NCBI RefSeq assembly: GCF_021568795.1
Contig: NZ_JAKGUE010000021.1
Location: 1 to 36,740 of the forward strand
Reading direction: 5' to 3'
Source of the DNA: Dethiosulfovibrio faecalis
GTDB lineage: Bacteria > Synergistota > Synergistia > Synergistales > Dethiosulfovibrionaceae
DNA length: 36,740 nucleotides
Numbering within the stretch: position 1 is the first letter of the stretch; every line of letters begins with the position of its first letter. The notes under the pieces were generated by a model. It saw nothing but the letters and a program-made list of their open reading frames with translations. It searched no databases and was not told the DNA's origin. The position numbers and the translations under genes were made by a program. This document shows positions 23,632 to 33,221 of the stretch, piece after piece.

Positions 23632-24024
23632 CTATACGCGACGTCTCTTGGGAGGACGGCATCCGTTGTGGGGGATCGGTGTGTCGTCTCTGATGCTGTT
23701 GACCTGAAGTCCCGCACCCTGGAGGGCTCTTATGGCGGACTCTCGGCCAGGACCGGGGCCCTTGACTATGACGTCTACCTCTTTAAGTCCGTGATCCTGT
23801 GCGGCTTTGGCCGCCTGCTGCGAGGCGATCTGAGCCGCAAAGGGAGTGGACTTTCTGGTTCCCTTGAATCCTACGTTACCGCCGGAAGCCCATGAAATAA
23901 CGGCTCCTCCCTTGTCGGTTATACTCACGATGGTGTTGTTGAAAGTGGAAAATACGTGAGCAACTCCGTAGGATATATTCTTTTTCTCTTTTCTCTTGCC
24001 TCTACGCTGAGTACGCTTGGCCAC
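23632..24024 (-). CDS. rpsK: 30S ribosomal protein S11
   Basis: This is a 130-residue platform protein of the small subunit. [30 protein letters not shown] and the C-terminal [20 protein letters not shown] are exact S11 signatures; the NGCRP asparagine region is often isomerised in S11 proteins. The start is GTG, with AAAGGAGG nine bases before it. It follows rpsM by 26 bases; rpoA comes next without rpsD, as in Bacillus. Confidence 0.98.
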   Translation of the reverse strand: MAKRTQRRGKRKEKKNISYGVAHVFSTFNNTIVSITDKGGAVISWASGGNVGFKGTRKSTPFAAQIASQQAAKAAQDHGLKEVDVIVKGPGPGRESAIRALQGAGLQVNSIRDDTPIPHNGCRPPKRRRV

Positions 24025-24050
24025 GAAGGTCTACCTCCTTTGACTCCCGG

Positions 24051-24419
24051 CTATTTCTTCTTGCCGGCAACGGTTCGTTTCGGACCTTTTCTGGTTCTGG
24101 CATTGGTCTTGGTCCGCTGGCCTCGAAGGGGAAGACCCTGTCTGTGACGGATACCCCGATAGCAACCGATGTCCATGAGCCTCTTTATGTTCATGGTCAC
24201 CTCTCGACGAAGATCACCCTCAACGGTGTAGCCGTTCTGGATCTCTGACCGAAGCTTCTGGGTCTCCTCTTCGGTCAGATCCTTAACCCTGGTATCGGGA
24301 TTTACACCGGTAGTGGCCAAGATCTTCTTCGACGTGGTCAGACCTATTCCGAATATATAGGTTAGACCTATTTCAACCCTCTTCTCGCGGGGCAGATCGA
24401 CTCCTGCAATACGGGCCAT
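24051..24419 (-). CDS. rpsM: 30S ribosomal protein S13
   Basis: This is a 122-residue small-subunit head protein contacting tRNA and the 50S bridge. [26 protein letters not shown] and the basic tail [23 protein letters not shown] are diagnostic. It starts four bases after rpmJ, whose end carries the AGGAGG ribosome site for it. Confidence 0.98.
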   Translation of the reverse strand: MARIAGVDLPREKRVEIGLTYIFGIGLTTSKKILATTGVNPDTRVKDLTEEETQKLRSEIQNGYTVEGDLRREVTMNIKRLMDIGCYRGIRHRQGLPLRGQRTKTNARTRKGPKRTVAGKKK

Positions 24420-24423
24420 CGCC

Positions 24424-24549
24424 TTACCTCCTCGCTCCCTGACGCTGCTTATGACGCGGGTTACGGCTGCAGATGACTCTGACCACGCCTCTCCGCTTTA
24501 TCACACGACAATATTCACATATCGGTTTTACCGAAGATCTGACTTTCAT
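24424..24549 (-). CDS. rpmJ: 50S ribosomal protein L36 (zinc form)
   Basis: This is a 41-residue gene found by translating the gap between infA and rpsM. The product starts [14 protein letters not shown] and ends [12 protein letters not shown]. Zinc ligands C11, C14, C27 and H33 match the C+ form of L36, so this is the zinc-binding version rather than the cysteine-free paralogue made under zinc shortage. Its ATG has GGAGGAG upstream. It is preceded by a 61-base gap after infA that includes the left arm of an inverted repeat (see rejected items). Confidence 0.96.
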   Translation of the reverse strand: MKVRSSVKPICEYCRVIKRRGVVRVICSRNPRHKQRQGARR

Positions 24550-24610
24550 GATATACGCTCCTCCTGCTCGTCTTCCTCTAGGAAACGGAGTTTTAGAACG
24601 GACGAAAAAA

Positions 24611-24832
24611 CTACTTATATCTATAGATGATTCGTCCTCTTGTCAAGTCGTAGGGCGAAAGCTCCACCAAAACCTTGTCTCCTGGCAATATCCTTATGAA
24701 ATGCATTCTCATTTTACCGGACACGTGGGCCAGTATCTTGTGGTCGTTCTCAAGCTTAACCTTGAACATAGCGTTAGGTAGAGGCTCTACGACTACTCCG
24801 CGTACTTGGATAACATCGTCTTTGTTGGCCAT
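24611..24832 (-). CDS. infA: Translation initiation factor IF-1
   Basis: This is a 73-residue OB-fold factor that occupies the A site during initiation. [52 protein letters not shown] and [15 protein letters not shown] are full-length IF-1 hallmarks. AAGGAGGG precedes the ATG and overlaps the map stop. The order map-infA-rpmJ-rpsM is the Bacillus arrangement. Confidence 0.98.
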   Translation of the reverse strand: MANKDDVIQVRGVVVEPLPNAMFKVKLENDHKILAHVSGKMRMHFIRILPGDKVLVELSPYDLTRGRIIYRYK

Positions 24833-24844
24833 GGATTTCCCTCC

Positions 24845-25618
24845 TTAGTCTTCCCAGGGAGTGAGGATCTCGGGGGTTCCCTCGGTTATGAGGACTGTTC
24901 TCTCAAAATGGGCCGCATCGGATCCGTCGGCGGTGGAGACAAGCCAACCATCCGAACCTTGGACAAGTTCCTCTCGTCCGGCCATAACCATGGGCTCTAT
25001 AGCCAAGGTCATGCCGGCTTTCAGGGTTATTCCCCGTCCCGGTCGTCCGTAGTTGGGGACCATAGGAGCCTCATGAGGCCTCTTTCCTATGCCGTGTCCC
25101 GAGTATTCCCTTACCAGACCGTAGCCCGAGGGTATGACCAGAGATTCAACGGCGTTCCCGATATCGCCCAGGGTATTTCCTGCCCTGGCTGCCTCTAAGG
25201 CAAGATCCAGACTCTTCTTGGTTATCCTAAGAAGGCTTTTGCGAGCCTCGGAGATATCTCCCACCGGATAGGTGTAACAGGCATCTCCGTGATAACCGTC
25301 GTAGCAGGCCATTATATCGACGCTGACGATGTCACCGTTTTCAAGGTACCGATCCTCGCTCGGGATCCCGTGCACCACCTCGTCGTTTATCGAGGTACAT
25401 ACTGATGCAGGGTAAGGTTCCGGTATTCCCGGAACCTTGTACCCCTTTTCAGAGGGATAGGCTCCGGCTTCCCGGATATAATCCTCCGCCGCTCTATCTA
25501 TATCGGCGGTCGTTATGCCGGGCCGGATCAGCTCTTTGAGGAGCATGATCACATCGGCCACTATACGACCGGCCCGGCGCATCTTTTCTATCTCACGGGT
25601 CTTTTTGATCGAGATCAT
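24845..25618 (-). CDS. map: Methionine aminopeptidase, type I
   Basis: This is a 257-residue enzyme removing the initiator Met from new proteins. Metal ligands D101, D112, H175, E208 and E239 lie in VSVDIMACYDGYHGDA, SGHGIGKRPHEAP, LAIEPM and HFERTVLI, and the substrate His83 in VVHGIP is present. No N-terminal SH3-binding zinc extension exists, so it is the short bacterial form. The ATG overlaps the adk stop by one base (TAATG), and infA follows after 12 bases. Confidence 0.98.
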   Translation of the reverse strand: MISIKKTREIEKMRRAGRIVADVIMLLKELIRPGITTADIDRAAEDYIREAGAYPSEKGYKVPGIPEPYPASVCTSINDEVVHGIPSEDRYLENGDIVSVDIMACYDGYHGDACYTYPVGDISEARKSLLRITKKSLDLALEAARAGNTLGDIGNAVESLVIPSGYGLVREYSGHGIGKRPHEAPMVPNYGRPGRGITLKAGMTLAIEPMVMAGREELVQGSDGWLVSTADGSDAAHFERTVLITEGTPEILTPWED

Positions 25619-26262
25619 TAGACCCGTCCGACGATGGAATCGATCTTATCGGGGACGTCGTCGCCGTCCACCGCGTCTATCCTATGAAGCTGCCCTCTAT
25701 CCTCGTAGTAGGAGACTAGGGGAGCCGTTTGATCGTGATAGACAGCCAACCTGTTTCGAATAACTTCCTCGCGGTCGTCGTCCCTCTGGTAGAGCTCTCC
25801 TCCACATTGATCGCAGAGGTCTCCTTTTGCGGAAGGCTTGAAGGTGACGTTGAAGATCTTTCCGCAGCCCTTGCACATTCTGCGTCCGGAGAGACGTTTG
25901 ACGACGGTCTCGTCGTCGACGTCCAGAAGCACCACCCCGTCCAGGATGAGTCCAAGCTTTTTCAGCATGGCATCCAGAGCCTCCGCCTGAGCCACCGTCC
26001 GGGGAAATCCGTCGAGAAGGAACCCCTCGGAACAATCGCTTTCCTTAAGACGCTCCTCCATCATCTCGACTATGATCTGGTCGGGGACGAGTTTTCCCGC
26101 GTCCATGTAGCCCTTGGCTTTACATCCCAGCTCGGTCTCGGCTTTGACGTTGGCCCTGAGTATGTCGCCGGTCGATATGTGAGCCACCGCATGGCGCTCC
26201 GTTATCCTTTCCGCCTGGGTTCCTTTACCTGCTCCGGGAGGTCCGAGGAGAATGATTCTCAT
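25618..26262 (-). CDS. adk: Adenylate kinase, zinc-containing lid form
   Basis: This is a 214-residue enzyme catalysing ATP + AMP = 2 ADP. P-loop GPPGAGKGT (7-15), the AMP-site DGFPRTVAQA near 84-93, and a long lid with C130-x2-C133 and C150-x2-C153 binding zinc. The four-cysteine lid is the form common in Firmicutes and many other phyla but absent from enteric bacteria. It lies 11 bases after secY and overlaps map by one base. Confidence 0.98.
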   Translation of the reverse strand: MRIILLGPPGAGKGTQAERITERHAVAHISTGDILRANVKAETELGCKAKGYMDAGKLVPDQIIVEMMEERLKESDCSEGFLLDGFPRTVAQAEALDAMLKKLGLILDGVVLLDVDDETVVKRLSGRRMCKGCGKIFNVTFKPSAKGDLCDQCGGELYQRDDDREEVIRNRLAVYHDQTAPLVSYYEDRGQLHRIDAVDGDDVPDKIDSIVGRV

Positions 26263-26273
26263 ATCGACACCGC

Positions 26274-27569
26274 CTAGAACCTCAGGATACCGGCACCGGC
26301 GCCGTTACGGCGTTTCAGGATGCCCTCGTAATGTCTCATCAGCAACTGACCTTCGACCTGATGTACGAGATCCAGGGCGACTCCGACCACTATGAGGACT
26401 GCGGTTCCACCGAAGTAGAAGCTGGTTATCCCCATAAGATTGGTCATCACCGTAGGAATCAGGGCTATGACGGCGAGGAAAAGAGCACCGCCCAGGGTGA
26501 TCCTGGACATTACCTTTTCGATGTAGTCCGAGGTGGGCTTTCCAGGACGTATGCCGAGGATGAAGCCGCCGTATTTCTTCATGTTGTTCGCCACGTCGCT
26601 GGGGTTGAAGACCATAGCGGTGTAGAAGTAGGCGAAGAACAGTATCAAGGCGACGTAGAGCACCGAATAGAGCCAGCTACCGGGAGCCAGCATATTCTGC
26701 AACTTGACCGCCATGTCCCCGGAGAAAAACTTAAGCACCGTGTAGGGGAAGATCAATATGGAGGAGGCGAATATTATCGGCATGACCCCTCCCTGGTTGA
26801 CCTTCAACGGAATGAAGGTGCTCTGACCTCCGTAGACTTTGTTGCCGACGACTTTCTTGGCATACTGAACCGGAAGACGTCTCTGACCTTCCTGTAAGAC
26901 GATGCAACCGGCCACCACCACTATAATGACCATCAGAGCCAAAAGAACGATCAGGGCGTGGAGCTCTCCGAGATGGAGCATGTTCCAGGTCCTTATGGTG
27001 GCTTCAGGTATTCTGGCCACTATTCCGGCGAATATCAACAGAGAGATTCCGTTTCCTATTCCGTGATCGGATATTTCCTCACCCAACCACATAACCGCTA
27101 TGGCTCCTGCGATTATGGTCAAAATAGCTGTCACCATGCCAAGTGCGCCACCGGAAAACACCCCGACCCTCTGAAGCCAGAAGACCATTCCTACAGCCTG
27201 GATGGCGGCAAAACCAAGGGTGCTAAGCCTAGTGATCTGAATGATTTTCTTCTGTCCTTCCGGTCCTTCCTTCTGCATTTTTTCAAGAGCCGGGAACACG
27301 ACCACCAAAAGCTGCATGACGATGCTGGCGTTGATGTAAGGCGCGACACCGAGAGCAAATATGCTGAATCGTCTCAACGCGCCTCCGGCGAACATATCCA
27401 GAAACCCGAGCACGCCGCCTCCCTCGAAGAGGTGTGCCATGGCGGCGGAGTCAATCCCAGGAGTGGGAATGTGAGCTCCGAGACGGAACACGAAAAGCAT
27501 CCCCATGGTGAAGAGGATCCGCCTTTTAAGATCCGGAAGCCTGAATGCATCTCGGAAGGAATCCAGCAC
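26274..27569 (-). CDS. secY: Protein translocase subunit SecY
   Basis: This is a 431-residue channel subunit of the Sec translocon, with ten hydrophobic spans. FRLGAHIPTPGIDS after the first helix, GLGINPYI-like ALGVAPYINASIVMQLL near 73-89, and the C-terminal cytoplasmic loops EEISDHGIGNGISLLIF and GIRPGKPTSDYIEKVMSRITLGGALFL are typical. The start is GTG with AGGTGA upstream overlapping the rplO stop (gap of one base). Confidence 0.98.
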   Translation of the reverse strand: MLDSFRDAFRLPDLKRRILFTMGMLFVFRLGAHIPTPGIDSAAMAHLFEGGGVLGFLDMFAGGALRRFSIFALGVAPYINASIVMQLLVVVFPALEKMQKEGPEGQKKIIQITRLSTLGFAAIQAVGMVFWLQRVGVFSGGALGMVTAILTIIAGAIAVMWLGEEISDHGIGNGISLLIFAGIVARIPEATIRTWNMLHLGELHALIVLLALMVIIVVVAGCIVLQEGQRRLPVQYAKKVVGNKVYGGQSTFIPLKVNQGGVMPIIFASSILIFPYTVLKFFSGDMAVKLQNMLAPGSWLYSVLYVALILFFAYFYTAMVFNPSDVANNMKKYGGFILGIRPGKPTSDYIEKVMSRITLGGALFLAVIALIPTVMTNLMGITSFYFGGTAVLIVVGVALDLVHQVEGQLLMRHYEGILKRRNGAGAGILRF

Positions 27570-27570
27570 C

Positions 27571-28017
27571 TCAGATCACCTCGGCTTTCCCGCCGGCCGC
27601 CTCTATTTTCTTGATGGCCTCGGCGCTGAAAGCGTTGACCTTGACGGTCAAGGCCTTGGAAATGTCCCCCTTCGCCAAGACTTTCACCAGGCCCTTTTCG
27701 TCGCTTATAAGCCGCTTGGCGGCCAGTTCGGCGGCGGTGATGACCGAACCTGATTCGAAACGGGACTCGAGAAGATCCAGGTTGACAACCTGGTAGGAGG
27801 TCCCGAAACGAGCGTTGTTGAATCCCCTCTTGGGGGTTCTGCGAACCAAAGGCATCTGTCCGCCTTCGAAACCGGGGCGAACTCCGCCTCCGCTTCTGGA
27901 CTTCTGTCCCTTATGTCCCCGACCGGAGGTCTTTCCGCTACCGCATCCTGCGCCGCATCCGACCCTTTTGGGTTTTCTCTTCGTTCCCGGTGCGGGATGG
28001 AGATCGTTGAGATTCAC
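27571..28017 (-). CDS. rplO: 50S ribosomal protein L15
   Basis: This is a 148-residue large-subunit protein. MNLNDLHPAPGTKRKPKRVGCGAGCGSGKTSGRGHKGQKSR is the conserved glycine-rich start and PLVRRTPKRGFNN follows. The start codon is GTG with GGGAGGGAA upstream. It ends one base before secY, the usual spc-operon order. Confidence 0.98.
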   Translation of the reverse strand: MNLNDLHPAPGTKRKPKRVGCGAGCGSGKTSGRGHKGQKSRSGGGVRPGFEGGQMPLVRRTPKRGFNNARFGTSYQVVNLDLLESRFESGSVITAAELAAKRLISDEKGLVKVLAKGDISKALTVKVNAFSAEAIKKIEAAGGKAEVI

Positions 28018-28030
28018 TGGACTTCCCTCC

Positions 28031-28216
28031 CTATTCCTCTACGGTCGAACATTCGACGAGGTGAGCTACTTTGGCCACCATGCCCCTGATCTGAGGGGTA
28101 TCCTCGTGGATCACCGTAGAGTTTAGCTTCTTGAGGCCCAAAGCCTTGACGGTCCTCTCCTGCTTGGGAGGACGACCTATGGTGCTTCTCTTCCAGGTGA
28201 TGATAAGTTTAGCCAT
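28031..28216 (-). CDS. rpmD: 50S ribosomal protein L30
   Basis: This is a 61-residue protein starting [19 protein letters not shown], with the late helical [19 protein letters not shown]. The ATG at 28216, with AGGTGA five bases upstream, fits the family; an in-frame GTG at 28225 would add three residues and lies too close to the ribosome site. It sits between rpsE and rplO as usual. Confidence 0.97.
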   Translation of the reverse strand: MAKLIITWKRSTIGRPPKQERTVKALGLKKLNSTVIHEDTPQIRGMVAKVAHLVECSTVEE

Positions 28217-28230
28217 ATCGATCACCTATC

Positions 28231-28731
28231 CTAAGCGGTTTCCTGGGTGCGCTTCTTGCCGCGAAGCGCCAGGATCTCGTCCGGTGTTCTAAGGGCACCT
28301 ACCGCGGACAAGGTAGCACGAGCCACGTTGATGGGGTTGTTGGTACGTCCGACGATCTTGGTGAGAACGTCTTTGACCCCACCGAGCTCCATAATGGCTC
28401 GGACGACACCGCCAGCGATGACTCCCGTACCGGGGGCCGCCGGCTTGAGAAGGACTTCGGCGGATCCGAACTTACCGATTATGGGATGGGGAAGGGTTTT
28501 TCCGACCTTCTTGACCACCCTGAGATCCTTCTTGGCGGCCTCTATGCCCTTTCGTACGGCCTCGGAGATCTCACGGGCCTTGCCCATGCCTACGCCTACT
28601 TTGCTTTCACCGTCTCCGACGACAACCAGGACGCTGAAACGGAAGCGTTTTCCGCCCTTGACGACCTTGCTGACCCGGTTGATCGCGACGACGCGCTCCA
28701 GCATATCGGAGTTTGACTGTCTACCGTTCAT
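28231..28731 (-). CDS. rpsE: 30S ribosomal protein S5
   Basis: This is a 166-residue decoding-fidelity protein. LLERVVAINRVSKVVKGGKRFRFS-like start, then GDGESKVGVGMGKAREISEAVRKGIE and the GTGVIAGGVVRAIMELGGVKDVLTK core are S5 signatures. AAGGAGG precedes the ATG and overlaps the rplR stop. Confidence 0.98.
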   Translation of the reverse strand: MNGRQSNSDMLERVVAINRVSKVVKGGKRFRFSVLVVVGDGESKVGVGMGKAREISEAVRKGIEAAKKDLRVVKKVGKTLPHPIIGKFGSAEVLLKPAAPGTGVIAGGVVRAIMELGGVKDVLTKIVGRTNNPINVARATLSAVGALRTPDEILALRGKKRTQETA

Positions 28732-28743
28732 GCTCCATCCTCC

Positions 28744-29112
28744 TTACAGCTTCAGGCCCGCCTCGCGAGCGGCCTCGGCCAGCGCCTTGACGCGACCGTG
28801 ATACATATGACCGCCCCGATCGAAGACGACCTCGGAGATCCCTTTGTCCAGAGCTCTGCGAGCCACGAGCTCACCGACCGCCTTAGCGGCGTCCACGGTG
28901 CCGTGGACCTGGAGCTCTGCCTTGAGGGCCTTGTCGAGGGTGGAAGCCGATGTCAGGGTACGTCCCACCGTATCGTCTATAACCTGGACGTAGATTTCGT
29001 TCAGGCTCCGGAACACCGACATTCTGGGACGTTCGGAGGTTCCTTTGAGCTTTCGACGAAGCCGAAGATGACGGACGACCCTCATCCTGTTTCTGCCTTT
29101 TATCTTGATCAT
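28744..29112 (-). CDS. rplR: 50S ribosomal protein L18
   Basis: This is a 122-residue 5S rRNA-binding protein. [37 protein letters not shown] and the final [26 protein letters not shown] are family blocks. The ATG at 29112 has GGGGTGA eight bases upstream and follows rplF by 13 bases. Confidence 0.98.
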   Translation of the reverse strand: MIKIKGRNRMRVVRHLRLRRKLKGTSERPRMSVFRSLNEIYVQVIDDTVGRTLTSASTLDKALKAELQVHGTVDAAKAVGELVARRALDKGISEVVFDRGGHMYHGRVKALAEAAREAGLKL

Positions 29113-29125
29113 GATGCGATCACCC

Positions 29126-29665
29126 CTACTTGGCTCCGGCTTTGCCGGCCTTACGAATTATGTGCTCGCCCTCGTAACGGATGCCCTTGCCCTTGTAGGG
29201 CTCGGGCGGACGGTATCCTCTGATGATAGCGGCGGTCTGACCGACTAACTGCTTGTCGATTCCCTTGACGCTTATCTTTGTAGGACCGTCCGTGGCGAAC
29301 TCTATGCCCTTTGGCGCCTCGTGGATCACCGGATGGGAAAATCCAAGGCTCAACTGAAGGTTGCTTCCCTGCATCTGAGCCCTGTACCCCACTCCGACGA
29401 TCTCGAGCTTTATCTCGTAGCCATCGGTTACTCCGATCACCATGTTCTGAATCATGGCACGGACCATCCCGTGGGCCGACTTGGTCTTCTTGAGTTCGTT
29501 AGCCCTGGCTACCTTGACGATACCATCGGAGATCTCGACGGAGATATCCTGGATCGTGGGCATGGAAAGCTCTCCCTTAGCCCCCTTGACGACGATCTTG
29601 TCGTTCGCTACGGAGACCGTGGTCCCGCTTGGAAGGGTTACGGGTTTAAGTCCGATTCTAGACAT
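29126..29665 (-). CDS. rplF: 50S ribosomal protein L6
   Basis: This is a 179-residue protein near the factor-binding centre. [22 protein letters not shown] opens it; the C-terminal [38 protein letters not shown] is the L6 signature ([10 protein letters not shown]). The two similar beta domains are both present, so the gene is full length. Confidence 0.98.
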   Translation of the reverse strand: MSRIGLKPVTLPSGTTVSVANDKIVVKGAKGELSMPTIQDISVEISDGIVKVARANELKKTKSAHGMVRAMIQNMVIGVTDGYEIKLEIVGVGYRAQMQGSNLQLSLGFSHPVIHEAPKGIEFATDGPTKISVKGIDKQLVGQTAAIIRGYRPPEPYKGKGIRYEGEHIIRKAGKAGAK

Positions 29666-29680
29666 GTATACCTCTCCCCC

Positions 29681-30085
29681 TTACCAGATGTAGCAGACGA
29701 CCTCTCCACCACTGCCAGAGGTTCTGGCTTCAGCGTCAGTCTTCAGACCGCTGGAGGTGGAGATGATGGCGATGCCGAGGCCGCCCATTACCTTGGGCAG
29801 CTTGTCCTTGCCTACATACATTCTGCGTCCGGGCTTGCTTATGCGACGCAGTCCCTGTATGACCCTCTCCCTGTTGGGACCGTAGCTGAGGAACACCCTC
29901 AGAATCCCGTAGGGTTTCTTAGGATCGTTGATAACCTTGTAGTTCTTGATATAGCCCTCGCCCTTGAGTATCTTGGCTATGGAGAGCTTCGTCTTGCTGA
30001 TGGGAATGTCCAGCGAATCATGATACACCATGTTGGCATTTCTGATCCGAGTGAGCATATCCGCTATAGGATCGTTAACGTACAT
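29681..30085 (-). CDS. rpsH: 30S ribosomal protein S8
   Basis: This is a 134-residue 16S rRNA central-domain binder. It starts [32 protein letters not shown] and has the C-terminal [31 protein letters not shown] pattern. In enteric bacteria S8 represses its own operon, but whether it does so here cannot be seen from the coding region. Confidence 0.98.
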   Translation of the reverse strand: MYVNDPIADMLTRIRNANMVYHDSLDIPISKTKLSIAKILKGEGYIKNYKVINDPKKPYGILRVFLSYGPNRERVIQGLRRISKPGRRMYVGKDKLPKVMGGLGIAIISTSSGLKTDAEARTSGSGGEVVCYIW

Positions 30086-30109
30086 CCCGTGTGTGCCCCC
30101 TTTCAGTGA

Positions 30110-30295
30110 CTACCAGCTGGACTTGACGATGCCGGGAATCTTGCCTTCCCTCGCCAGCTTGCGGAAGCAGCAGCGGCACATGTTGAACTTCCGCATATAT
30201 CCGTGAACACGGCCGCAGATAGGGCACCTGTTATGCTGACGTACCTTGAACTTGGGCGTCAAAGTCGCCTTGTGCTCCATGGCTTTTCTGGCCAT
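30110..30295 (-). CDS. rpsN: 30S ribosomal protein S14, zinc type
   Basis: This is the 61-residue short form with four cysteines, C24-x2-C27 and C40-x2-C43, in [28 protein letters not shown]. This zinc form (type Z) is common in Firmicutes and many other phyla; enteric bacteria use a cysteine-free form of about 100 residues. It lies between rplE and rpsH. Confidence 0.98.
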   Translation of the reverse strand: MARKAMEHKATLTPKFKVRQHNRCPICGRVHGYMRKFNMCRCCFRKLAREGKIPGIVKSSW

Positions 30296-30313
30296 ACTCC
30301 GTTACCCCTTCCT

Positions 30314-30856
30314 CTACCTTGCGAAGGGCATGCCCAGCTTGGAAAGCAGGGCCAGTCCCTCTTCATCGGTATTCGCGGTCGAGACGAACGTGATGTTCAT
30401 CCCTTTGGATACCATGATCTTGTCGTAGTCGATCTCTGGAAAGATTATCTGTTCCTTGAGACCGAGGTTATAGTTGCCCCTTCCGTCGAAGGCCTTTCCG
30501 GATATGCCCCGGAAGTCCTTGATACGAGGGAGAACGACGCTGACCAGCCTATCCAGGAACTCCCACATACGACTGCCCCTAAGGGTCACGGAACAACCGA
30601 CGGGAACTCCCTCTCTGAGCTTGAAACCGGCGATGGACTTCTTGGCCCTCTTCATCATGGGGCGCTGTCCCGCTATGGTAGCCAGCTCGGACATGGCTGC
30701 GTTGACGTACTTGGCATCCTGCTTGCCTTCACCGACTCCGATGTTGATCACTATCTTGACGAGACGAGGGATCTCCATTGGGTTGCTATAGCCGAACTCC
30801 TTATGAAGGGCCGGAGCAGCCTCGCCCTGATATTTCTCGAGCATACGAGGTTTCAT
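30314..30856 (-). CDS. rplE: 50S ribosomal protein L5
   Basis: This is a 180-residue 5S rRNA-binding protein. [44 protein letters not shown] and FPEIDYDKI are family marks. The start is the ATG at 30856, set by GGAGGAGG just upstream; the same frame stays open to 31081, but that extra part overlaps rplX and matches no L5. The next ATG (30844) is also possible. Confidence 0.97.
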   Translation of the reverse strand: MKPRMLEKYQGEAAPALHKEFGYSNPMEIPRLVKIVINIGVGEGKQDAKYVNAAMSELATIAGQRPMMKRAKKSIAGFKLREGVPVGCSVTLRGSRMWEFLDRLVSVVLPRIKDFRGISGKAFDGRGNYNLGLKEQIIFPEIDYDKIMVSKGMNITFVSTANTDEEGLALLSKLGMPFAR

Positions 30857-30872
30857 TTCCGTGCCTCCTCCG

Positions 30873-31199
30873 CTAGATCTGGTCCACGATCTCGCCGCTA
30901 ACCTTGGCGACTCTGACCTTGCGACCGTCCTCAAGGAAGGCATGTCCGACCCTGGTGGGTTTCCCGGTGGTCGGGCAGACCAGCATGACCTTGCAGGCGT
31001 ATATGGGGTTCTCCTGCTTGACGATGCCGCCTTGAGGGCTCTTCTGAGAGGGCTTGGCGTGCTTGGAGGCCATGTTGACACCCTCGACCACTACCATATC
31101 CTTGTCCTTCTTTTTGAGGACCTTGAGGACCTTGCCCTCTTTACCCTTGTCCTTACCGGAGATCACACGGACGCGATCGCCTTTTTTTAATCTGTTCAT
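30873..31199 (-). CDS. rplX: 50S ribosomal protein L24
   Basis: This is a 108-residue assembly-initiating protein. The KOW motif lies in [23 protein letters not shown], and [32 protein letters not shown] is the usual second half. It starts 13 bases after rplN and ends 16 bases before rplE. Confidence 0.98.
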   Translation of the reverse strand: MNRLKKGDRVRVISGKDKGKEGKVLKVLKKKDKDMVVVEGVNMASKHAKPSQKSPQGGIVKQENPIYACKVMLVCPTTGKPTRVGHAFLEDGRKVRVAKVSGEIVDQI

Positions 31200-31212
31200 A
31201 CCATGTGCCCCC

Positions 31213-31581
31213 TTACACTACCTCGGGAGCCAGAGAGAGAATTCTCATGTATTTCCTGGCCCGAAGTTCCCTGGCCACAGGGCCAAAGATACGGGTTCCT
31301 CTGGGGTCCCCGTTGTTGTCGATGATCACTGCGGCATTGTCGTCGAAGCGAACGTAGGATCCGTCGACACGGCGATGTTCCTTCTTTGTTCTGACTATGA
31401 CCGCCTTGACCACCTTCCCCTTGGGGATGTTGCTGTTGGGAATGGCTTCCTTGACGGAGGCTACTATGACGTCGCCGACATCGCCCCAACGGCGACGGCT
31501 TCCGCCCACGACCTGGATGCACATGATCTTCTTGGCTCCAGAGTTGTCCGCCACGTTGAGGACGGTACGAAGCTGGATCAT
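31213..31581 (-). CDS. rplN: 50S ribosomal protein L14
   Basis: This is a 122-residue subunit-interface protein. [55 protein letters not shown] and [13 protein letters not shown] are invariant L14 blocks. It is the first gene of the spc-type group and starts three bases after rpsQ, so there is no room for a separate promoter in the gap. Confidence 0.98.
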   Translation of the reverse strand: MIQLRTVLNVADNSGAKKIMCIQVVGGSRRRWGDVGDVIVASVKEAIPNSNIPKGKVVKAVIVRTKKEHRRVDGSYVRFDDNAAVIIDNNGDPRGTRIFGPVARELRARKYMRILSLAPEVV

Positions 31582-31584
31582 GAT

Positions 31585-31881
31585 CTACGCCTCCTCTTTA
31601 GACTCGGTTGTATCTCCGAGTACGGGAGCTCTCTCGATTATCCTGACGACGGACCAGCGCTTCGTCTTGCTCAGGGGACGCTCCTCGCCGATCAGGACTC
31701 TGTCACCTATGCGACAGGAGTTCTCCTCGTCATGGACGATAAACTTCTTGGATTTTATGATCCTCTTTCCATAGAGAGGATGCATGGCGTGACGGATAAC
31801 CTGGACCGAGATGGACTTTTCCATCTTGTCGCTGACTACGGTTCCGACACGGGTTTTACGATGGGGTGTACGGGTCTCCAT
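31585..31881 (-). CDS. rpsQ: 30S ribosomal protein S17
   Basis: This is a 98-residue OB-fold 16S rRNA binder. GTVVSDKMEKSISVQVIRHAMHPLYGKRIIKSKKFIVHDEENSCRIGDRV and SKTKRWSVVRIIERAPV are typical. The C-terminus carries a short acidic extension beyond the common length of about 85. Confidence 0.97.
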   Translation of the reverse strand: METRTPHRKTRVGTVVSDKMEKSISVQVIRHAMHPLYGKRIIKSKKFIVHDEENSCRIGDRVLIGEERPLSKTKRWSVVRIIERAPVLGDTTESKEEA

Positions 31882-31887
31882 CTGTCC

Positions 31888-32100
31888 TTACCTCCTTCCA
31901 CCGATTCCCAGACCTTGTTCTTTCTCGTGAACGACGGTAAGGACTCTGGCGATGGTTTTCTTGACGTCTTTGATCCTGCTCGTGTTCTTGAGCTGACCGA
32001 TGGCGTTCTGGAAGCGCAGGTTAAAGAGCTCTTCTTTGTACTGACGATGCTTTTCCTGCAGCTCTTCTATTGTCAAATCACGCAGACTCTTGGCATCCAT
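31888..32100 (-). CDS. rpmC: 50S ribosomal protein L29
   Basis: This is a 70-residue two-helix protein at the tunnel exit, where signal recognition particle and trigger factor dock. LRDLTIEELQEKHRQYKEELFNLRFQNAIGQLKNTSRIKDVKKTIARVLTV is a full match to the family layout. It starts three bases after rplP. Confidence 0.97.
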   Translation of the reverse strand: MDAKSLRDLTIEELQEKHRQYKEELFNLRFQNAIGQLKNTSRIKDVKKTIARVLTVVHEKEQGLGIGGRR

Positions 32101-32103
32101 GGC

Positions 32104-32526
32104 TTACTCACCACCCAAACCTTCCCGAGCCACAAGCCTCACCTTGATTGGAAGCTTGTAGGAGGCCGTTCTGAAGGCCCTCTCGACGATCTCGCGGGAA
32201 ACCCCCGCAACCTCGAACATGATACGTCCCCTCTTGACCGGAGCCACCCAAAATTCCGGCGACCCCTTACCTTTACCCATCCGGGTCTCCAGAGGCTTCT
32301 TCGTATAGGCCACGTCTGGGAATATCCTTATCCAAACCTTACCGCCCTTACGAAGCTTCCTGGTGATCGCGATACGGGTGGCCTCTATCTGACGAGCGGT
32401 TATATAGCCGCACTCAAGAGCCTGAAGACCGTATTCTCCGAAGGCGACGTAGGCGCCGCCCTTGGTGTCTCCCTTAAGCTTCTCTCGATGAGGTCTGCGC
32501 CATTTTGTGCGCTTGGGCATCAACAT
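32104..32526 (-). CDS. rplP: 50S ribosomal protein L16
   Basis: This is a 140-residue protein at the A-site tRNA elbow. [63 protein letters not shown] and [25 protein letters not shown] are L16 blocks. The first ATG (32526), which overlaps the rpsC stop as TGATG and lies eight bases from GGGGGG, gives the family's usual ML-PKR start. Confidence 0.97.
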   Translation of the reverse strand: MLMPKRTKWRRPHREKLKGDTKGGAYVAFGEYGLQALECGYITARQIEATRIAITRKLRKGGKVWIRIFPDVAYTKKPLETRMGKGKGSPEFWVAPVKRGRIMFEVAGVSREIVERAFRTASYKLPIKVRLVAREGLGGE

Positions 32527-33209
32527 CAGCTACGCCCCCCATCTCTACGACCCCTCCTGGGCTGTCTCGGCGCAGGAGTGTTGATGGCCTTCTCGTCCCT
32601 GTAGATCCAGACCTTGACGCCTATGACGCCGTACATGGTCTTGGCCTCGGCCAGACCGTAATCGATGTCGGCCCTAAGCGTGGAAAGAGGCAGCTGTCCT
32701 TCGTTGTACCATTCGGTTCTGGCTATCTCGGCTCCGCCGAGGCGTCCGGCACACTGGATCTTGATCCCCTTGCCGCCGGCCTTCATGGTCCTGAAGATGG
32801 ACTGTTTCATGGCGCGACGGAAGCTTACCCTGTGCTCCAACGCGGCAGCCACGTTCTCGGCTACCAGCTGGGCCTCGACCTCGGGATTCTTGATCTCCTG
32901 GACGTTGATCATGACCTTCGAGCCAGTCATGGACTGAAGTTCGTCCTTGACCTTCTGGATCTCCGAACCGCCTTTTCCTATAACTACACCAGGCCGGGCG
33001 GTCCAAATCGAAAAGCGTATTACCTTGCCCACTCTCTCGATCTCGACCTTGGAGATGCTTGCGCCCTCCCAACGAGCCTTGACCCAATCACGAAGCTTGA
33101 GGTCCTCGTGAAGGTTCTTGGCGTAGTTCTTGCCGTCGGCGAACCAACGGGACTCCCAGTCCCTGATGACGCCGACTCTATATCCTACGGGGTGTACTTT
33201 CTGACCCAT
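32526..33209 (-). CDS. rpsC: 30S ribosomal protein S3
   Basis: This is a 227-residue protein at the mRNA entry. [19 protein letters not shown] starts it; the KH domain has GKGG at residues 78-81. The C-terminal domain [31 protein letters not shown] is standard, followed by a basic tail [21 protein letters not shown] precedes the ATG and overlaps the rplV stop. Confidence 0.98.
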   Translation of the reverse strand: MGQKVHPVGYRVGVIRDWESRWFADGKNYAKNLHEDLKLRDWVKARWEGASISKVEIERVGKVIRFSIWTARPGVVIGKGGSEIQKVKDELQSMTGSKVMINVQEIKNPEVEAQLVAENVAAALEHRVSFRRAMKQSIFRTMKAGGKGIKIQCAGRLGGAEIARTEWYNEGQLPLSTLRADIDYGLAEAKTMYGVIGVKVWIYRDEKAINTPAPRQPRRGRRDGGRS

Positions 33210-33221
33210 CTTTAGCCCTCC

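Noticed and set aside
24600..24637. Inverted repeat GGACGAA...TTCGTCC with an inner ATCTATAGAT palindrome around the infA stop
   Set aside because: The arms are 24 bases apart and the T-run lies inside the loop rather than after the second arm, so it is not a terminator; it overlaps infA codons and has no clear role.
30857..31081. Upstream extension of the L5 reading frame
   Set aside because: It overlaps rplX, matches no L5 protein, and a strong ribosome site marks the ATG at 30856.
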